Shown piece by piece: positions 61,996 through 64,000 of a stretch of 64,000 nucleotides of DNA (its first letter is position 1; every line of letters starts with the position of its first letter). A program made the translations under genes and the position numbers. This stretch comes from Polaribacter sp. SA4-10 (lineage in GTDB: Bacteria > Bacteroidota > Bacteroidia > Flavobacteriales > Flavobacteriaceae). Under the pieces are notes generated by a model. It saw only the letters and a list, made by a program, of their open reading frames with translations, ran no database searches and was not told where the DNA came from. Where the stretch lies: assembly GCA_949519155.1 (NCBI GenBank), contig CATIQU010000035.1, positions 1 to 64,000 on the forward strand, read 5' to 3'.

Positions 61996-62811
61996 TTAAT
62001 CCCAAAATTTTCGTTTTTCTTTTAAAGCTTTTTCTTCTTTTGCGACTTTCTCGAGTTCTTTTACCGAAAGTACTTTTAAGAACGATGGGTGTTGTTCAAT
62101 TGCATATTCAATTTTTGTAATGATATCTGCAACATCTTCATTTTCATAATCAATTTCTAAAGGTTCTTTAATAACCATCGATTGCAGAACATTTCGCTTT
62201 TTTATGTTGAGTCCTTTTTTGTCAAAAGAACGTCTAAAACCATCAATAACTACTGGAACAACTATGGGTTTATATTTTTTAATAATATGTGCGGTTCCTC
62301 TTCGTATTGGTTTAAAAGCCGTTGTTGTTCCTTGTGGAAAAGTAACTACCCAACCGTCATCCAATGCCATTCCTATTTTAGAAACATCAGACATTTTTAC
62401 CTGCCTGTTAATATCTTCTCCTTTACTTCTCCAAGTTCTTTCTACAGATACCGAGCCCGCATAACCAAATATTTTTGGAATAATTCCAGAACGCATGGTT
62501 TCCCCTGCTGCAATAAAGTAAAAATTCAGTTTTGGATTCCATAAATAACCAACATTTTTTATGGAATTATCTCTCCCTTTAAGAGACGCATTAAAAACAT
62601 GAAACATTGCAATTACGTCCGCAAAATAAGTTTGATGATTTGAGATAAAGAGGACATTTTTTTTAGGTAAATTTCTAATAATTTCAGATCCCTCTATTTT
62701 TAAATTGTTGAAGCGTCTGAATCTACTGTGAAAAAAAATACCAACAATTCTAATAATCCATTTTTTAATAAAAAGTATATGTCCAAAGGGATTTCTTTTA
62801 AATAGGGGCAT
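61996..62811 (-). CDS. plsC: 1-acyl-sn-glycerol-3-phosphate acyltransferase (PlsC family)
   Basis: Adds the second acyl chain in phospholipid synthesis at the inner membrane. The 271-residue protein has the acyltransferase motifs NHQTYFADVI (motif I, H-x4-D), a YAGSVSVERTWR region (motif II), TFPQGTTTAFKPIRRGTAHI (motif III, with EGT replaced by QGT) and IVVPVVIDGFRRSF (motif IV). The first 30 residues contain a hydrophobic segment (ILFIKKWIIRIVGIFFHSRF) that would hold it on the membrane. It lies 56 bases after the Nudix gene on the same strand and is probably in one operon. Confidence 0.9.
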   Translation of the reverse strand: MPLFKRNPFGHILFIKKWIIRIVGIFFHSRFRRFNNLKIEGSEIIRNLPKKNVLFISNHQTYFADVIAMFHVFNASLKGRDNSIKNVGYLWNPKLNFYFIAAGETMRSGIIPKIFGYAGSVSVERTWRSKGEDINRQVKMSDVSKIGMALDDGWVVTFPQGTTTAFKPIRRGTAHIIKKYKPIVVPVVIDGFRRSFDKKGLNIKKRNVLQSMVIKEPLEIDYENEDVADIITKIEYAIEQHPSFLKVLSVKELEKVAKEEKALKEKRKFWD

Positions 62812-62867
62812 GATAAAAAATTCTTTTATTTCCTGCCAATCTACAAAAAGAAATTAGAATCTCTCTA

Positions 62868-63491
62868 CTAGAACAACTCTTTAATTTCAGATAATATCAT
62901 AGCTGTAGCCCCCCATACAATGTAATCATCTAGTTTAAAGCAGGGTACATTGACTTTGTGCATATAGGAAGTTGACATTTCAACAGTGCTAATATTCACG
63001 TCATTTAATAAGTCTTCCAAAAGCACCTCAATAGTAGCGGCTACTTCATAATTTATATTAAATAGAGGTCTCTGATTTGTGAACCCAATAAAAGGGGTCG
63101 CTAAAAAATTACTGGGAGGTATAAAAACCGTTGTCAATTCTCTAATTGTATGAATGGAATCGGAATGAATGCCCACTTCTTCAAAGGTCTCTCTTTTAGC
63201 AGTATGTTCTAGACTGCGATCATTGATTGCTGTTTTTCCACCAGGAAAACTAATTTGTGAAGAATGTGTGCCTTTATAACTGGCTCTTTTGGTTAGTAAA
63301 ATACGGGTCTTATTTTGATCATCGGGATAAAATAAGGCCAAGACTGCTGCCTTTTTTGGATTATTTGCTTTAATTGTATCTTCATCATAGCGCAACCTTA
63401 ACTCAGGAGCTAATTTAAATTGTGCATCTAAACCACCCAACTTTGAGGTTTTTAAATCAGATATTCGTTCTTTGAAGTCAATAAAGTTCAT
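62868..63491 (-). CDS. Nudix hydrolase, CoA pyrophosphatase type
   Basis: A 207-residue Nudix enzyme that splits CoA or acyl-CoA to phosphopantetheine derivatives and 3',5'-ADP. The CoA-specific motif precedes the Nudix box: RILLTKRASYKGTHSSQISF leads into PGGKTAINDRSLEHTAKRET and FEEVGI, matching LLTxRs..lr.HxGQ.sFPGG followed by G-x5-E-x7-RE-x2-EE. A separate promoter box is found upstream. The pairing with plsC suggests a link to acyl-CoA turnover; this is inferred from position. Confidence 0.92.
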   Translation of the reverse strand: MNFIDFKERISDLKTSKLGGLDAQFKLAPELRLRYDEDTIKANNPKKAAVLALFYPDDQNKTRILLTKRASYKGTHSSQISFPGGKTAINDRSLEHTAKRETFEEVGIHSDSIHTIRELTTVFIPPSNFLATPFIGFTNQRPLFNINYEVAATIEVLLEDLLNDVNISTVEMSTSYMHKVNVPCFKLDDYIVWGATAMILSEIKELF

Positions 63492-63510
63492 TAAAAGTAA
63501 TTACTTCTAA

Positions 63511-63518
63511 CAAACTTA
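63511..63518 (-). promoter_or_regulatory. -7 box of the Nudix gene (TAAGTTTG)
   Basis: TAAGTTTG on the minus strand, 19 bases before the ATG at 63489-63491. Confidence 0.5.
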
Positions 63519-63612
63519 AAGTTTTTCAATGAAAAGAAGTCTTATTTGTGATTAAATATAAAGTTCTTTTTTTTGAAATTGAATGCACGCAGTCATTCAC
63601 ACAAAAAAAATC

Positions 63613-63918
63613 TTATTCTTTAAAAAGAAAACCGAGGCCCAATCTACTTAAAAACTTTTTCTCAAAAGCCCAGAAAAATTTAAATTGCCCAAACAACCAT
63701 CCAACAAGAGGTAAGGTAAGTTGGTAAATAGGAAAGATCAATAAAATTCGTAATGGCCAATAGACTGCTGAAGATATGGACTCAGGTGATAATCCTAAAA
63801 AAGCTGTAATGGGTTTGGCTACCCAAGCTGCGAAAGAACCGTTGATAGCGAAAACTATAAAAATTGCAATTACAGACCAGTTGCTTTCAATATTCCAACG
63901 CTTTTTAAGTTTTTCCAT
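63613..63918 (-). CDS. DUF6787 family small membrane protein
   Basis: A 101-residue inner-membrane protein: MEKLKKRWNIESNWSVIAIF begins a first hydrophobic segment (about residues 14-36), and a second covers about 52-78 (YWPLRILLIFPIYQLTLPLV). The C-terminal GQFKFFWAFEKKFLSRLGLG is amphipathic and basic. The RWxI.SnwQ..iIf.vFaInGs pattern is typical of DUF6787 in Flavobacteriaceae. Function unknown. The 63919-64000 stretch to the window end is intergenic. Confidence 0.8.
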   Translation of the reverse strand: MEKLKKRWNIESNWSVIAIFIVFAINGSFAAWVAKPITAFLGLSPESISSAVYWPLRILLIFPIYQLTLPLVGWLFGQFKFFWAFEKKFLSRLGLGFLFKE

Positions 63919-64000
63919 GCTGCGAAATTAAGCACAAAAAAAAAGGCGAACAAGTGATTTTCATTGTAATTTTAAAAGATTTCACATCATCACAACATTA

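Overview
The window is a chromosome segment of a marine-type member of the Flavobacteriaceae (Bacteroidota). Several things point there. The DNA is AT-rich. Promoters follow the Bacteroidota pattern (TTG or TTTG, about 19 bases, then TAnnTTTG) and there are no clear Shine-Dalgarno sites. A secreted nuclease carries a type IX secretion sorting tail. Several family-typical proteins are present (CCC-motif membrane protein, DUF6048/DUF6452/DUF6787, TonB receptor, SulP-Usp pair). The genus cannot be fixed from the sequence alone, although the gene content resembles Polaribacter/Tenacibaculum-like genomes.

Layout. 1-8.9 kb: mnmE (its last codons lie outside the window), a Tic20-like membrane protein, a DUF4268 gene, the usp-sulP-miaE operon, dnaX and a lipoprotein MsrA. 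8.9-11 kb: a decayed accessory island with REP-like hairpins, the tail of a REP-associated transposase, a repeat shared with the island at 53 kb, and an ORC/CDC6-type AAA ATPase broken by a frameshift and a stop. 11-24.5 kb: housekeeping genes, namely two tandem long-chain acyl-CoA ligases, purL, a multidomain secreted nuclease, rsmB and recG. 24.5-30 kb: a small secreted protein, a vanadium-haloperoxidase-like lipoprotein, mutS2 without an Smr domain, ung and a 45-residue lipoprotein. 30-36.2 kb: a minus-strand run of rlmD, pterin dehydratase, DUF6452, DUF6048, a 2OG-Fe(II) oxygenase, SUI1, a nucleoside phosphorylase and a substrate-binding protein split by an in-frame TGA. 36.2-52 kb: a structured repeat, rocD behind a long leader, a (TTAG)14 microsatellite between two small membrane-protein genes, oligopeptidase B, pheT, pyrD, a LysE exporter, HMG-CoA lyase, a 5'-nucleotidase lipoprotein, a TonB receptor and guaB. 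52-54.5 kb: a second accessory island with yefM-yoeB and a recognisable operator, five REP-like hairpins, the second copy of the island repeat, and degraded AT-rich genes. 54.5-64 kb: an aldose-epimerase-like protein, a DEAD-box helicase, a thioredoxin-fold lipoprotein lacking its cysteines, an ABC-F ATPase, oxyR, plsC, a CoA-type Nudix hydrolase and DUF6787.

Most of the window is core metabolism and translation: nucleotide synthesis (purL, guaB, pyrD, nucleoside phosphorylase), tRNA/rRNA modification (mnmE, miaE, rsmB, rlmD), replication and repair (dnaX, recG, ung, mutS2) and oxidative stress (msrA, oxyR). No complete new defence or biosynthetic system is evident. The most interesting signals are non-coding and evolutionary: two pairs of shared intergenic elements, a structured rocD leader, a slippage-prone repeat between two genes, a cluster of hairpins that keep their flanks but change their stems, an ABC-F protein with one canonical and one fully degenerate ATP site, and several interrupted genes of which two lie in the accessory islands.
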